From positions 1 through 64,000 of the forward strand of contig NVWU01000012.1 of NCBI GenBank assembly GCA_002733765.1: DNA of 64,000 nt, written 5' to 3'. Positions 1 to 8,598 of the stretch are shown in pieces (position 1 is the first letter of the stretch; each line of letters begins with the position of its first letter). The notes beneath the pieces were generated by a model. That model was not told where the DNA came from, did no database searches, and was given only the letters and a program-made list of their open reading frames with translations. This DNA is from Colwellia sp. (GTDB taxonomy: Bacteria > Pseudomonadota > Gammaproteobacteria > Enterobacterales > Alteromonadaceae). Position numbers and translations under genes: made by a program.

Positions 1-105
1 TGCACTAATGGCCAATAAAAGAATATCGATAAGCTCATGCTTTTTACAGCGTTCAATGCGAGGGTCTGTAATTGAATTAAAATGTTTCAGAAAAGTAGCG
101 CTCAT
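1..105 (-). CDS. ISAs1-family transposase, N-terminal fragment (runs off left edge)
   Basis: The minus strand reads from an ATG at 105 to the window edge without a stop (35 codons). The start, MSATFLKHFNSITDPRIE, followed by a KKHELIDILLLAI-type segment, matches the N-terminal DDE_Tnp_1-associated region of ISAs1-family transposases, where a DPR motif precedes a hydrophobic 'LLDILFLAI' stretch. The DDE catalytic domain would lie outside the window, so activity cannot be judged. The 78 bp between this start and the truncated transposase at 184 is probably the end of this insertion sequence; its terminal repeat cannot be confirmed without the other end. Confidence 0.75.
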   Translation of the reverse strand, partial: MSATFLKHFNSITDPRIERCKKHELIDILLLAISA

Positions 106-183
106 ATTAAGTAACCAAGGTGATTATTATGCCTTGATCTGATCGCTACCTTTTCTATAAGTTTAATTTATAATGATCTTGCC

Positions 184-1142
184 GTGAGTACTGGTTGGCT
201 AGAATGTATGCCTATGTTGAGAAAAAGTGCCAAAGATGTAATAGATGGTTTAAATGTGACCAAAGACTTATTACCTTTTGATATTCGTGGTATCGACACT
301 GATTGTGGCAGTGAATTTATTAATTATGAGCTATTAGATTATTGTGAAGAAAGACAAATTACGTTTACTAGAGCAAGAACACACCGAAAAAATGATCAAG
401 CTCATGTCGAAGAAAAAAATGGCTCTGTAATAAGGCGTCTTGTAGGGTATGACCGCTATGAAGGGCTGAAAGCTTGGGAACGACTGGCCTGTTTATACAA
501 AATATTGAGGCAATATGTTAATATTTTTCAACCTTCATTGAAGTTACTTTCAAAGGAAAGGCTTGGAGCCAAAGTATCCAAAAAGTATGATAAAGCAAAG
601 ACACCATATCAACGAATTTTACTTTCATCACATATTAACGACTCGGTAAAGAAACGATTAACGTTCGAATATAAAAACTTAGATCCAGTTAATTTATTAG
701 ACAAGATTCAAAAGTTACAAGATTCACTCTGGAACGTTGCTTGGAATAAAAAAGCCCAAGTAGATAATGAATTAACCGTTAATAAAGCATCCTTTTTGAA
801 TACTCCGACTGAATACTCTGACTGAATACTCTGACTGAATACCAAGAAAGTATAAATCCTGTAAATCGTTTTTATCATGCAAGTAAAACAACTGATTTAA
901 GAAAATGTCCTCGTACTTGGCGAACTCGAAGGGATCCATTTGAAAAAGTTTGGGATGAAATAAGGCTGCGCTTGGAGCTTAAACCAGAATTAAATGCAGT
1001 CAACATTATTAAATGGCTTATGGAAAAACACCCTGAAAAATCTTTTTATGCACAAACGAGAACCTTACAAAGAAGAATCGCACAATGGTGTTTAACGCAA
1101 GAAAGTAATGAAGAAAAATTAAGAGTTCTTATGCTTACTTAG
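184..1142 (+). pseudogene. Integrase-core (rve) transposase, 5'-truncated and frameshifted
   Basis: Remnant of a DDE integrase-type transposase. The open part (184-825) carries the retroviral-integrase-like core: DTDCGSEF holds the second catalytic Asp and KNDQAHVEEKN the catalytic Glu region, followed by RRLVGYDRYEG. The usual N-terminal helix-turn-helix half and the first catalytic Asp are missing; the frame begins at GTG in the VSTGW motif, which is normally internal. At 798-836 a 13-bp unit occurs three times in tandem, creating a TGA at 823-825. Reading one copy only, the frame continues from 837 to TAG at 1142, giving a plausible C-terminus (PVNRFYHASKTTD to EEKLRVLMLT). The gene is therefore broken twice, by loss of its 5' end next to the ISAs1-type element and by repeat expansion. 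Confidence 0.85.
798..836. repeat. Triplicated 13-bp tandem repeat inside transposase remnant
   Basis: Three adjacent 13-bp units: GAATACTCCGACT at 798-810, then GAATACTCTGACT at 811-823 and 824-836, followed by a further GAAT. The first unit differs from the others at one base. The net extra 26 bp shifts the frame and introduces the stop that ends the open part of the transposase. It looks like a slippage or replication duplication. Confidence 0.9.
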
Positions 1143-1299
1143 GGTTAAATAAAGCTAAAATAGTTAATAAGTAGAAAACTTATTTACTAAATCAAACTGA
1201 TTTGATTATAGGCTAGGCAGTTAAAAGTTAGATTTTTAAAAGAGGTAATACGCCCGGCCAAGCTAATTGTCGCCTAATACTAGGAATAAAATAAAAAGC

Positions 1300-2208
1300 T
1301 TATCTTTGAGAACGTGTATTAGAATATCTCCAAAGTTGCTCTGCCGTATCTCCAAGCTCAGTTTTAGTTCGAAACAATCGTATATTCATTGGTAGCTTTA
1401 GAGATTCTTCTGTGAAAGTAACAAGAGTTCCAGCGGTGAGTTCATGTTCTATTAAACTTTTAGGTAGCCAAGCAACTCCACAACCAGATAAAGCCATTTC
1501 CTTCAAAACTGTCGCTAAATGAGATGAAAAATATTTTTTGTAGGACAAATTTGAATTCTCTATAACTTTTGAATCTTTTAATATTTTACCAAGGCCACTT
1601 TGATCTGAATATGACAATAAAGGTATTTCGGTGTTACCGTTCAAATCAGACAAACTAAACTGTAGTTTTGAGCAAATAGCATGAACAGGTATTAGACAAT
1701 CCTTTCCAACAATAATCGATTGAAATCTTTTGTTTTGCTGATTTTCTATATCACTGGAATACTCATGACCTATTAAAAATTGAACATCACCATTTACTAA
1801 TAGGTTTTCACATGCGTCTAAAGTGTCTGAATATAATTGAACACTTCGAGCCGTGATTTCTGTTTCAAACTGTCTAAACCAATTAGGAAAAAAAACTAAA
1901 GACAAAGAATGTGTTGCAGCAATACGTAAGGTCGTATTCTCAGTTTTTCCTGCTTTTCTTGCTGCATCTACACCTTGATTCAGTATATCTAGAACTTGTG
2001 CTACATATGGATCAAAGACTATTCCCGCGCTAGTCAATATCACTTTTTGTGAAGTTCTATGAAAAAGAGGCTCACCAACCCATTCTTCAAGGCTTCGTAT
2101 TCTTCGACTAAATGCAGACTGACTTGTAAAACGCATATCTGCAGCTGCTGAGAAATTTTCAGTTTCGCTTAATGTCTTAAAATCTTTAAACCAAGTTATA
2201 TGATCCAT
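1300..2208 (-). CDS. LysR-family transcriptional regulator, HypT (YjiE)-like
   Basis: A 302-residue LysR-type DNA-binding regulator of normal length. Residues 1-65 form the winged helix-turn-helix (FSAAADMRFTSQSAFSRRIR; SLEEWVGEPLFHR), followed by a linker helix and a periplasmic-binding-protein-like effector domain. Phrases such as AATHSLSL, FFSSH and SGCGVAWLPKSLI match the HypT/YjiE hypochlorite-responsive branch more than typical metabolic LysR proteins; the effector is not established here. It is transcribed away from the GntR gene at 2542, sharing a 333-bp AT-rich spacer, so it could control that catabolic cluster or a distant regulon. A transposase remnant lies directly downstream. Confidence 0.8.
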   Translation of the reverse strand: MDHITWFKDFKTLSETENFSAAADMRFTSQSAFSRRIRSLEEWVGEPLFHRTSQKVILTSAGIVFDPYVAQVLDILNQGVDAARKAGKTENTTLRIAATHSLSLVFFPNWFRQFETEITARSVQLYSDTLDACENLLVNGDVQFLIGHEYSSDIENQQNKRFQSIIVGKDCLIPVHAICSKLQFSLSDLNGNTEIPLLSYSDQSGLGKILKDSKVIENSNLSYKKYFSSHLATVLKEMALSGCGVAWLPKSLIEHELTAGTLVTFTEESLKLPMNIRLFRTKTELGDTAEQLWRYSNTRSQR

Positions 2209-2541
2209 ATTTATCTCCTCGATTTAACTAGAAGCTGCCAATTAATATTGATAAAGCTAAATGTGAGCATAATCAAAAATGATCCTCTAGTTGTTGAACT
2301 CTAATAAATCTTATCAGAATTATTTTAATTATAACATAATCTTGTTTGTTTTTATTTGTTTTGTATTTTGTTTTGATTATTTTTATTGTTTATCTATTTG
2401 ATTTTTATGCCTTATTTGTTTTGTTTGAGTTATGGGGGTTATAAGTGATAGAGTTTTTCGTGGATACATTGTAGTATAATCTTAATTATGAGGCACTGGG
2501 TATCAGTGTTGCTCTGTTAAATACTTATATTAGGAAAACGA
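2209..2541. promoter_or_regulatory. Divergent intergenic region between LysR and GntR genes
   Basis: A 333-bp spacer with no open frame. The centre (about 2330-2420) is a run of T-rich, TTTGTTTT-like sequence, probably bent and upstream of a promoter for the GntR-led cluster. A TATAAT sits near 2475, about 65 bp before the GntR start, without a convincing -35 box. No clear operator palindrome was recognised. Confidence 0.4.
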
Positions 2542-3228
2542 ATGATCTCAAAATCAATTAATTCAGTAACCATTGTTGAGCAAATTATCAATGCGATAAG
2601 AAACGCGATTAAAGATGGTCGATTAATAGCTGGACAACGTCTAATTGTTGCCGAGATGAGTAAAGAATTTAATGTGAGTTTTGGACCGGTACGGGAGGCA
2701 ATTCGCCGTCTTGCCGGAGAGGGATATTTAGAGTTTATTCCGCATAAAGGTGCATCAGTTAAAGCGTTTGGAGAAAAAGAAATAAGAGAATTCTTTCAAA
2801 CTCGTGAAGCTATTGAAGGATTTGTTGCCAAACTTACTGCCGAAAATATAGCTCGATCAGATTTTTCTGAGCGAATGAAGGAGTGCCAAATTCAACTTCA
2901 TAAATTAATGGTTGATGGAACATTAAAAGAATCTACCGATGTTCGTCAATATTTTCATGATTTGCTATATGAAATAGCGGGTAATTCAATGCTGAAGGAA
3001 GCGGGATTAAGACTTACTTATCCACTGCAAAGAATCTATTTCAATGAAGTAACGGGTAAATCACACACAGAAGATTCATTAAAAGAACATAGCGAAATAA
3101 TAGATGCAATTTTGGCAGGTGAGGGTTGTCGAGCCGAACGAAAAATGCGAACACATCTTCGTAACCGCTCTATGGCTGCTTGTGAAGTTCTTGACGAACT
3201 TAACCAAAAGAGCAACGACGTTGCATAA
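2542..3228 (+). CDS. GntR-family (FCD-domain) transcriptional regulator
   Basis: A 228-residue regulator of the FadR/FCD subfamily. Residues 1-75 are the GntR winged helix: IRNAIKDGRLIAGQRL, then VSFGPVREAIRRLAGEGYLE, then the PHKGASV wing. Residues 80-220 form the all-helical FCD ligand domain (FFQTREAIEGFVAKLTAE at the N-side, EHSEIIDAILAGE and a late H-x3-R that usually bind a metal and carboxylate ligand). The AGGAAAACGA upstream supports the ATG at 2542. It heads a same-strand cluster and starts 30 bp before the DUF1446 gene, so it is probably the local, acid-responsive repressor of that cluster. The ligand is unknown. Confidence 0.9.
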   Translation: MISKSINSVTIVEQIINAIRNAIKDGRLIAGQRLIVAEMSKEFNVSFGPVREAIRRLAGEGYLEFIPHKGASVKAFGEKEIREFFQTREAIEGFVAKLTAENIARSDFSERMKECQIQLHKLMVDGTLKESTDVRQYFHDLLYEIAGNSMLKEAGLRLTYPLQRIYFNEVTGKSHTEDSLKEHSEIIDAILAGEGCRAERKMRTHLRNRSMAACEVLDELNQKSNDVA

Positions 3229-3258
3229 CTAATTTACAAAACCAATTGAGGAAGTCAG

Positions 3259-4626
3259 ATGTTAACTAAACCTATCAAAATAATTGTGCCAGCGGGATCG
3301 TTAGGAGCAGGGGTTAGAGAAGAAGAAATTGAATATGGTTTGAGTCAGGGAGCTAATGTTATAGCGACTGATGCGGGTTCTACGGATAGTGGAGCTGCCT
3401 ATTTAGCGTTAGGAATTTCAAAAAATAACAGAGGGTCAGTTAAACGTGATCTAACTATTTTAATGAAAGCTTCTATGAGCGCTAAAATACCTCTTATTAT
3501 TGGTACTTGTGGTCAAGCGGGTGGTGACAAAAATGTTAACTGGACCAAAGAAATTGTTATTGAGATTGCTAAAGAAATAAATTTCACTCCAAAAATAGCG
3601 GTTTTGTATTCTGAACAAGATAAAGATGTACTTAAGCAAAAGAACGATGTTGGCGCAATTACTCCTTTACCACCACTAGGCGCTTTGAATAATGATTCTA
3701 TTGATGTTTGTGAACATATTGTTGCTGCGATGGGCGTTGAACCATATACATCAGCATTAGAAAGTGGAGTAGACATTATTCTTGGCGGGCGCACAACTGA
3801 CACCGCGGTAATTGCAAGTTATGCATTATGGAAGGGGGCTCCTTGGGGACCATCATGGCATGCAGCAAAAATAGCCGAGTGTGGTGCTCAATGTTGTGTT
3901 TCACCTACTAATGGTGCCGGGGTTCTTTTGAGTATCGACAATGACGGTTTTGAAGTAGAGCCACTCAATGTGGAAAATCAATGTAGTCCAGACAGTGTTT
4001 CGGCGCACATGCTTTATGAAAACTCAAACCCATTTGAGTTAATCGAGCCAGGTGGAATCCTGGATGTTACTGATGCTAAGTACGTTCAAGTTGATGATCG
4101 TACGGTTAAAGTAACTGGCTCAGTTTGGAAAGAAATGCCTTATACCTTGAAATTAGAAGGCGCTGCGATTGGTAGATATCAAACTATTATGTTGATTGGA
4201 ATTCAAGACCCTGAGGTATTAGGTCGACTGGATGAATTTCATGACAAGTTGTTATATACGCTAAATGAGAGAGTGGTTAAAACCATGGGACTCAGTCCTG
4301 ATGACTTTGATATTTCTCTTCGAATATACGGATGGAATGGTGTCTCAGGAGAAAAATTACCTGAAAACACTCCAGCTCCAAGAGAAGTTGGCATTTTATT
4401 TGTAGCTACAGCCGAAACACAGGAAATTGCTTCTCAAGTGGCAAAAGCCTGTAACCCTTATTTCTTCCACTTCCCTATTAATTTAGATGAAGAATTGCCT
4501 AGTTATGGATTTGCTTTCTCACCTGCGGATATTGATAGAGGCCCAGTGTATGAGTTTCAATTAAACCATGTAGTGTCTCTCGATGATCCATTGGAACTCG
4601 TTAGAATTAAATTATTACAACTATAA
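3259..4626 (+). CDS. AtuA-like acyclic terpene utilisation family protein (DUF1446)
   Basis: A 455-residue protein spanning the DUF1446 family, named after AtuA of the Pseudomonas acyclic terpene utilisation cluster. Typical marks are the N-terminal GSLGAG, the DAGSTDSGAAYL stretch, GTCGQAGGD, a second glycine-rich site ILGGRTTDTAV, and LEPGGIL-type text near 265 (IEPGGILDVTD). The biochemical role of the family is not settled; members sit in acyl-CoA or organic-acid catabolic operons. GAGGAAGTC-type Shine-Dalgarno lies just before the ATG. The next gene (DUF4387) begins 17 bp downstream; the two domains are fused or adjacent in many genomes and probably act as one unit. No CoA ligase or carboxylase, as in the terpene pathway, is nearby, so terpene use is not implied. 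Confidence 0.88.
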   Translation: MLTKPIKIIVPAGSLGAGVREEEIEYGLSQGANVIATDAGSTDSGAAYLALGISKNNRGSVKRDLTILMKASMSAKIPLIIGTCGQAGGDKNVNWTKEIVIEIAKEINFTPKIAVLYSEQDKDVLKQKNDVGAITPLPPLGALNNDSIDVCEHIVAAMGVEPYTSALESGVDIILGGRTTDTAVIASYALWKGAPWGPSWHAAKIAECGAQCCVSPTNGAGVLLSIDNDGFEVEPLNVENQCSPDSVSAHMLYENSNPFELIEPGGILDVTDAKYVQVDDRTVKVTGSVWKEMPYTLKLEGAAIGRYQTIMLIGIQDPEVLGRLDEFHDKLLYTLNERVVKTMGLSPDDFDISLRIYGWNGVSGEKLPENTPAPREVGILFVATAETQEIASQVAKACNPYFFHFPINLDEELPSYGFAFSPADIDRGPVYEFQLNHVVSLDDPLELVRIKLLQL

Positions 4627-4643
4627 ATTAAGGAAACTATTTT

Positions 4644-4964
4644 ATGACAACTATAAATGATGTTTGTCGACATGTGAGATCAAAAAATGCAGGTCCTTTC
4701 TGGATTACTTTCGATTTGTTTTTTGAAGGCGAAGAAAATTTTAAAAATTACAGTACAAGCCCTTCTTTAAATGGTGAATTGTTTAAAAAGTTGTTCGGTG
4801 CAGATCCTTTGACAGTTAAACATTTTCCGGTGCCGAGTTTGAATATGGTCAAAATTTCATATGGGCGTTCCTCGCCACAAGGTGGGGAGATAGAGCGAGA
4901 CATGCATGCTGGTCAGCAGTTTGTTCGCCTACTTGATGTAGAAATTGAAAAAGTAGAAAGCTAA
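4644..4964 (+). CDS. DUF4387 domain protein, partner of the AtuA-like protein
   Basis: A 106-residue protein covering the whole DUF4387 domain: RSKNAGPFWITFDLFF near the N-terminus, VKHFPVPSLNMVKISYGR in the middle and a conserved DMHAGQQFVRLLD end. This domain commonly follows DUF1446 either as a separate small gene or as a C-terminal fusion, and its function is unknown. The start is preceded by AAGGAAACTATTTT, and the 17-bp gap to the upstream gene implies co-transcription and probably a stable complex. No signal peptide or membrane segment, so cytoplasmic. Confidence 0.85.
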   Translation: MTTINDVCRHVRSKNAGPFWITFDLFFEGEENFKNYSTSPSLNGELFKKLFGADPLTVKHFPVPSLNMVKISYGRSSPQGGEIERDMHAGQQFVRLLDVEIEKVES

Positions 4965-4989
4965 AGGGTTACAGCATCATTCATTTGTA

Positions 4990-5028
4990 GGCTTCTTTAG
5001 AGGTTTTATTCTTAAAATTAAAGAAGCC
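4990..5028. terminator. Intercistronic hairpin after DUF4387 gene
   Basis: Perfect 10-bp inverted repeat, GGCTTCTTTA at 4990-4999 and TAAAGAAGCC at 5019-5028, with a 19-bp loop. It begins 25 bp after the DUF4387 stop. No T tract follows on the plus strand, so it may be an attenuator or RNA processing/stability element rather than a full terminator. Confidence 0.5.
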
Positions 5029-5172
5029 ATAATAGGTGAAATATTACCATAGAGCTTAAATAGTGTGCAGTGCTAGTCATAAATTATAAATCCCGACCTG
5101 ATTAGTTAAGCTAGACACTTTTTACATTCTCCAATTCAATTGGCAACATATCTTAGTTCACTGAAATATAAT

Positions 5173-6789
5173 ATGAAAAAACAGAATAAATATCATACAT
5201 TAATTGCAGGTGGTGGCATTGCTGGTTTGGTTACAGCATTGGAGTTAGCTAAAAGTGGTCAGCAGATTATCATTGTAGATCGCGATACAAAAGAACGTAT
5301 TGGTGGTTTGGCTCGTTGGGCTTTTGGTGGTATGGCATTGTGTGGTACTGCTGAGCAAAAACGGCAGAATATCCCAGACAGTCCTGAACTTTTATTAAAA
5401 GATTGGCATAGCTTTGCTAATTTTGGAGAGGATGATTACTGGCCTAAGGCGTGGGCAAAAGATTATGCGGAAAATAACCATGAAATGGTTTACATGTGGT
5501 TGAAGTCATTAGGAGCTAAATTTTTACCTGCTGTGAATTGGGTTGAACGAGGGTTGTTTAATCGTGGAAACTCTGTACCTCGATATCATATTTTGTGGGG
5601 AACTGGTTGGCACTTAGCTGAACTGATAATAAAACATTTACAGCCATTTATTGATAATAAGCAATTGACTATATTGCACCAACATAAAGTTGAAAATTTG
5701 ATCTGTAAGAAACAACAAGTTATAGGTGCTGAGGTTATAGATGAAATTTCAGGTGAAAAATATTCGATAAATGCAGACCAAGTTGTACTTGCTTGTGGAG
5801 GTATAAATGGTAGCACTGAACGTGTAAGACAAAATTGGCCGACATCATGGAGTAAATTACCTGAAACTTTATTAAATGGAGCAAATCCTATTTCTGATGG
5901 CAAATTGCATGATTGTGTCGCTGAGTTAGACGGTAATATCACTCATCAAGATAAAATGTGGAATTATGCAGCTGGGATTCCACATCCACAGCCAGAATTT
6001 AAAGGACATGGATTAAGCTTAGTTCCATGCAAGTCTGCTTTATGGATGGATCACACGGGTAAACGTATTGGCCCCATGCCATTGGTTACAGGATTTGATA
6101 CCAACTATTTGTGCCAACAAGTCGCGAACCAAGAAAAACCTTGGACTTGGCAAATTCTTAATTGGAAAATAGCAGCAAAAGAATTTGCTGTTTCAGGATC
6201 ACAGCATAATCCTCATATTCGTAATAAAAATTTATTTAAACTTCTTAAAGATACATTGTTAGGTAATCATCGATTGATTCATCAAATGGTTGATGAATGT
6301 GAAGACTTCATTTGTGCTGATTCACTACCAGAGTTAGTTGATAAAATGAATAAAAGAACACAAAAACCTTATGTGGATAAAGAGGTACTTTATGCAGAAA
6401 TTAATGAATATGATCAGAAGATTAAACGTGGAATAACATATTGTAATGATGATCAAACTCGCAGAATTCAGCATGCCAGACAGTGGCGCCCAGACAAGCT
6501 CAGAACTTGTGCACCACAAGCAATTATAGATAAAAAAGCAGGGCCATTAATTGCTATTAAAGTTCAGCTTATTAGTCGTAAAAGTTTAGGAGGGGTGCAA
6601 ACTAATTTAAAGGGACAAGTACTTAATCAAGCTAAAAATTCTATAGCGGGATTATATTGTGTTGGTGAAGCTGCTGGTTTTGGTGGTGGCGGTGCGAGCG
6701 GCTTTCGCTCATTAGAAGGCACATTTTTGTCAGGTTGTATTCTTACCGCACGACATGCTGCCAGTGCAATTATTTCCATTCAAGAGTAG
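5173..6789 (+). CDS. FAD-binding dehydrogenase (FAD_binding_2 / flavocytochrome c-like)
   Basis: About 538 residues from the ATG at 5173; an in-frame TTG at 5140 would add 11 residues but has no better ribosome site. The N-terminus holds the dinucleotide-binding fold (IAGGGIAGLVTALELA) and the C-terminus the second FAD site (GEAAGFGGGGASGFRSLEGT). In between, GGLARWAFGG, GNSVPRYHILWGTG, MWNYAAGI and FAVSGSQHNPH match the soluble 'FAD-binding dehydrogenase' family related to 3-ketosteroid delta-1-dehydrogenase and fumarate reductase flavoproteins. Such enzymes oxidise or reduce a C-C bond next to a carbonyl or carboxylate; the substrate is unknown. No signal peptide. It lies 208 bp after DUF4387 and 75 bp before the thiamine-diphosphate enzyme, on the same strand, and is probably part of the same pathway. 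Confidence 0.87.
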   Translation: MKKQNKYHTLIAGGGIAGLVTALELAKSGQQIIIVDRDTKERIGGLARWAFGGMALCGTAEQKRQNIPDSPELLLKDWHSFANFGEDDYWPKAWAKDYAENNHEMVYMWLKSLGAKFLPAVNWVERGLFNRGNSVPRYHILWGTGWHLAELIIKHLQPFIDNKQLTILHQHKVENLICKKQQVIGAEVIDEISGEKYSINADQVVLACGGINGSTERVRQNWPTSWSKLPETLLNGANPISDGKLHDCVAELDGNITHQDKMWNYAAGIPHPQPEFKGHGLSLVPCKSALWMDHTGKRIGPMPLVTGFDTNYLCQQVANQEKPWTWQILNWKIAAKEFAVSGSQHNPHIRNKNLFKLLKDTLLGNHRLIHQMVDECEDFICADSLPELVDKMNKRTQKPYVDKEVLYAEINEYDQKIKRGITYCNDDQTRRIQHARQWRPDKLRTCAPQAIIDKKAGPLIAIKVQLISRKSLGGVQTNLKGQVLNQAKNSIAGLYCVGEAAGFGGGGASGFRSLEGTFLSGCILTARHAASAIISIQE

Positions 6790-6810
6790 TTAACAGAAAT
6801 AAAAATTAAA

Positions 6811-6831
6811 GAAGCGAATTTATTCGCCTTC
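6811..6831. terminator. Small intercistronic hairpin before the TPP enzyme gene
   Basis: Imperfect stem: GAAGCGAAT pairs with ATTCGCCTTC with one bulged base. It sits between the FAD dehydrogenase stop (6789) and the ATG at 6865. No T tract follows, so it is more likely to modulate mRNA stability than to terminate. Confidence 0.35.
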
Positions 6832-6864
6832 AAGTATATTCCATAATTAGAAGAGATAAATCAA

Positions 6865-8598
6865 ATGAAAAAAACAGCAGCTTGGCTAGCTAGATATGCA
6901 TTAGAACAAATAGGTGTGAAATTTACTTTTGGTATACCCGGTGTACACAATACTGAAATATATGATGAGTTAAATAATTCTGAGCAAATAACACCAATAT
7001 TGGTGACTCATGAAGGTTGCGGTGCGTTTATGGCCGATGCGATGTCCCGTTGCAGCGATTCTATTGGTACTTTGGTGATTGTGCCTGCTGCTGGAGCTAC
7101 TCATGCAGCCAGTGGTATTGGAGAAGCATTTCTGGATGGCATTCCAATGTTAGTGATTTGTGGTGGCATTCGCACTGATTCTCAGTTTAGTTATCAATTA
7201 CATGATATGGACCAACATAAAATGTTGGAACCTATTACGAAACAAACATTTAAAATTACGCGTCATGAAGATGTAATTTCAACTATTTATCAAGCGTATC
7301 AAATCGCAACTCAAGGAGAGCCAGGCCCTGTTTTTATTGAGATTCCAATAAATTTACAGCTTGATAGGGGTGAAGTTTCTTCACTGCCTACATATAATAA
7401 AATGACAACTGTACTTTTAGGAAACATGGATGCTCAGATTGAGCAAGCAGCTGAATTATTAGCAAAAGCTAAAAAACCTGGGCTGTTTTTAGGTTGGGGG
7501 GCTGTTGATGCTACTCAATACAGCGAACAAATAGCTGACCTTTTGACCGCGCCAGTTTCTACAACGTTGCAAGGCTTGAGTGCTTTTTCGGCACGACATC
7601 CAATGCACACTGGGATGAGTTTTGGTCCTTCTGCTGTGCCCGCTGCAACTAATGCTTTTGAAAATTGTGATTGTTTATTGGCAGTGGGGACACGCTTTGC
7701 GGAAATTGCTACAGGAAGTTATGGAGTAACAGTACCAGAGAACCTCATTCATATTGATATTAATCCGAAAGTATTCAATGCTAATTATCCTGCAAAAGTA
7801 TCAATTGAAGGTGATGCTAGCCTATTACTAGCAAAACTTGTTGATAAATTAAAAGAGAAAGTTATTACTAAAAAAACAAGTGATACCGCTGGAGCTATTT
7901 TAACGGATAAACAGGCATATATTGATGAATGGTTAAATCATGACAGTGGTGACAGAGTTAATCCAGCTGCATTTTTTCAAGCATTACGAGCAAGTATAGC
8001 TGACGATGCAATTGTTATAGCTGATGATGGTAATCATACCTTTTTAACTGCAGAACTCATGCCTTGTTATCATCCGAGACATTTCTTTAGTCCAACGGAT
8101 TTTAATTGTATGGGCTATGCAACTCCAGCAATAGTTGGAGCCAAATTGGCTAATCCAAATAAACAAGTTATTGGTATCATTGGTGATGGTGCATTTTTGA
8201 TGAGCCAAACGGAATTGTTTACAGCGAGTAACCATAACTTGGGTGCTATTTTTACCATCTTTAATGATGGTGAACTATCACAAATTTCACAAGCACAACA
8301 AATCCCTTATAACCGTAAAACGTGTACCGTATTACCAAGCTTAAACTTAAAAGCTATTGCGGAAGCTGCCGGTTGCCAATATTTACGTATTGGTGATAAC
8401 AGTGAAATACAAAGAGTAATAACACAAGCGTTATCACTAACCGAGCAAAATAAACCTGTGGTATTAGATGTTAATATTGACTACAGCAAAAGCACGCGTT
8501 TTACACAGGGTGCAGTAGCAACTAATCTAAAGCGTATGCCTTTACCAACTAAAGTTCGTATGGTCGGCCGAGCTTTATGGCGTAAAGTTACAGATTAA
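6865..8598 (+). CDS. Thiamine diphosphate-dependent enzyme (acetolactate synthase large-subunit-like)
   Basis: A 577-residue member of the three-domain TPP enzyme family (acetolactate synthase, benzoylformate decarboxylase and relatives). The N-terminal Pyr domain has the cofactor-activating Glu50 in VTHEGCGAFMADAM. The middle domain starts near residue 190 (IEQAAELLAKAKKPGLFLG) and the C-terminal PP domain carries the metal/diphosphate motif IIGDGAFLMS with FND about 27 residues on. No regulatory subunit gene follows, so it is probably not a biosynthetic acetolactate synthase but a 2-oxo acid decarboxylase, carboligase or C-C lyase in the pathway begun by the upstream genes. AGAAGAGATAAATCAA precedes the ATG. 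The last gene of the cluster. Confidence 0.85.
   Translation: MKKTAAWLARYALEQIGVKFTFGIPGVHNTEIYDELNNSEQITPILVTHEGCGAFMADAMSRCSDSIGTLVIVPAAGATHAASGIGEAFLDGIPMLVICGGIRTDSQFSYQLHDMDQHKMLEPITKQTFKITRHEDVISTIYQAYQIATQGEPGPVFIEIPINLQLDRGEVSSLPTYNKMTTVLLGNMDAQIEQAAELLAKAKKPGLFLGWGAVDATQYSEQIADLLTAPVSTTLQGLSAFSARHPMHTGMSFGPSAVPAATNAFENCDCLLAVGTRFAEIATGSYGVTVPENLIHIDINPKVFNANYPAKVSIEGDASLLLAKLVDKLKEKVITKKTSDTAGAILTDKQAYIDEWLNHDSGDRVNPAAFFQALRASIADDAIVIADDGNHTFLTAELMPCYHPRHFFSPTDFNCMGYATPAIVGAKLANPNKQVIGIIGDGAFLMSQTELFTASNHNLGAIFTIFNDGELSQISQAQQIPYNRKTCTVLPSLNLKAIAEAAGCQYLRIGDNSEIQRVITQALSLTEQNKPVVLDVNIDYSKSTRFTQGAVATNLKRMPLPTKVRMVGRALWRKVTD

Noticed and set aside
2330..2420. T-rich repetitive stretch, checked as a CRISPR-like or tandem array
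   Set aside because: The TTTGTTTT-like text is irregular in spacing and has no unique spacers or conserved repeat.
5140..5172. TTG start for the FAD dehydrogenase
   Set aside because: Adds 11 residues with no family match and no ribosome site; ATG at 5173 fits the family start.
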